A stretch of DNA of 64,000 nucleotides. Origin: Blautia luti. Lineage in GTDB: Bacteria; Bacillota; Clostridia; Lachnospirales; Lachnospiraceae. Both the position numbers and the translations under genes were made by a program. The stretch is taken from assembly GCF_033096465.1 (NCBI RefSeq), contig NZ_AP028156.1:1754501-1818500 (forward strand). Direction: 5' to 3'. Under the pieces are notes generated by a model. The model saw nothing but the letters and a program-made list of their open reading frames with translations. It had not been told where the DNA came from and made no database searches. This document shows positions 63,747-64,000 of the stretch, piece by piece (position 1 is the stretch's first letter; each line of letters begins with the position of its first letter).

Positions 63747-64000
63747 CTATTTTACATCCTTGGAACCCATAGAAGCCGCCCATCCAGCCTGAATCCTTTG
63801 TATTACGCTTCCATCCCGTGCATCGATCGTAAGGAGTGGAACACCTGCATCATCCATCGTCACGTCTCCTATGACCGGTCCATCATCCCCATTTCCGTAC
63901 TCATACTCTGGCTCTTTGGATGTCCAGGTTCCATAAAAATCCCACACCGGGATCAGGACTGCTTCGGTATCGCTGCCTTCACTGTCTGGCATGCACATAT
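63747..64000 (-). CDS. DUF6034-like lipoprotein, partial (N-terminus beyond window)
   Basis: The last 84 codons of a gene entering from the right edge. Visible blocks are LIPVWDFYGTW and GVPLLTIDARDGSVIQRIQAG. A PVWxFYG strand followed by LTIxAxDGSVI is, from memory, typical of the C-terminus of DUF6034-type clostridial lipoproteins. The signal sequence would be outside the window, so localisation cannot be checked. Confidence 0.55.
   Translation of the reverse strand, partial: MCMPDSEGSDTEAVLIPVWDFYGTWTSKEPEYEYGNGDDGPVIGDVTMDDAGVPLLTIDARDGSVIQRIQAGWAASMGSKDVK

Overview
The window looks like a chromosome segment of a gut Firmicute, most likely Lachnospiraceae. Purine-rich Shine-Dalgarno sites precede most genes. 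There are remnants of Tn4451-type and VaFE-pilin conjugative transposons, ECF transporters with fused ATPases, and a mosaic of GC-rich and AT-rich blocks. Nearly all genes are on the minus strand; the two AraC regulators are the exceptions. No rRNA, tRNA, CRISPR array or complete insertion sequence was seen. All identities and similarities quoted were judged by eye.

Layout. (1) 1-4113: a TetR regulator and a five-gene operon with three different SAM methyltransferases, an alpha/beta hydrolase and an ATC-hydrolase-like protein. (2) 4488-12757: a degraded erythromycin-esterase-like fragment, then cluster A: AraC regulator, ECF S component, EcfT, double EcfA, two ABC exporter-fold proteins, and a DtxR-type metalloregulator. 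(3) 12815-14965: a broken Tn4451-like serine recombinase with tnpV. (4) 15150-19712: a two-component system driving an ABC-2 exporter of the antimicrobial-peptide type. (5) 20141-46540: an AT-rich island of conflict and mobile-element genes. It holds Rpn nuclease copies flanking a metallo-beta-lactamase/trypsin-like pair; a long coupled operon with SSB, RecD2-like helicase, MoxR-type AAA+, a zincin-vWA fusion and several unknown proteins; a HEPN protein; a Zn-peptidase pair; and a sigma/anti-sigma pair. (6) 47215-52250: a second two-component system with an ABC/FtsX exporter. (7) 52799-60703: cluster B, a paralogue of cluster A. (8) 60815-64000: a small unknown gene, a VaFE surface-protein remnant, a DUF4209 HEPN-like protein and the end of a lipoprotein-like gene.

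How the parts work together. Clusters A and B have the gene content expected for uptake of a metal chelate (compare equibactin and yersiniabactin YbtPQ-type importers), with an AraC regulator at one end and a DtxR-like regulator at the other. A palindrome, GTTAG-N6-CTAAC, occurs in front of both ECF operons and twice in front of the methyltransferase operon, so these three operons may share one repressor. The best candidates for an undescribed system are the SSB/RecD2/MoxR/zincin-vWA operon (27008-40935), which has its own promoter, structured leader and terminator, and the MBL/protease module (20699-25776).
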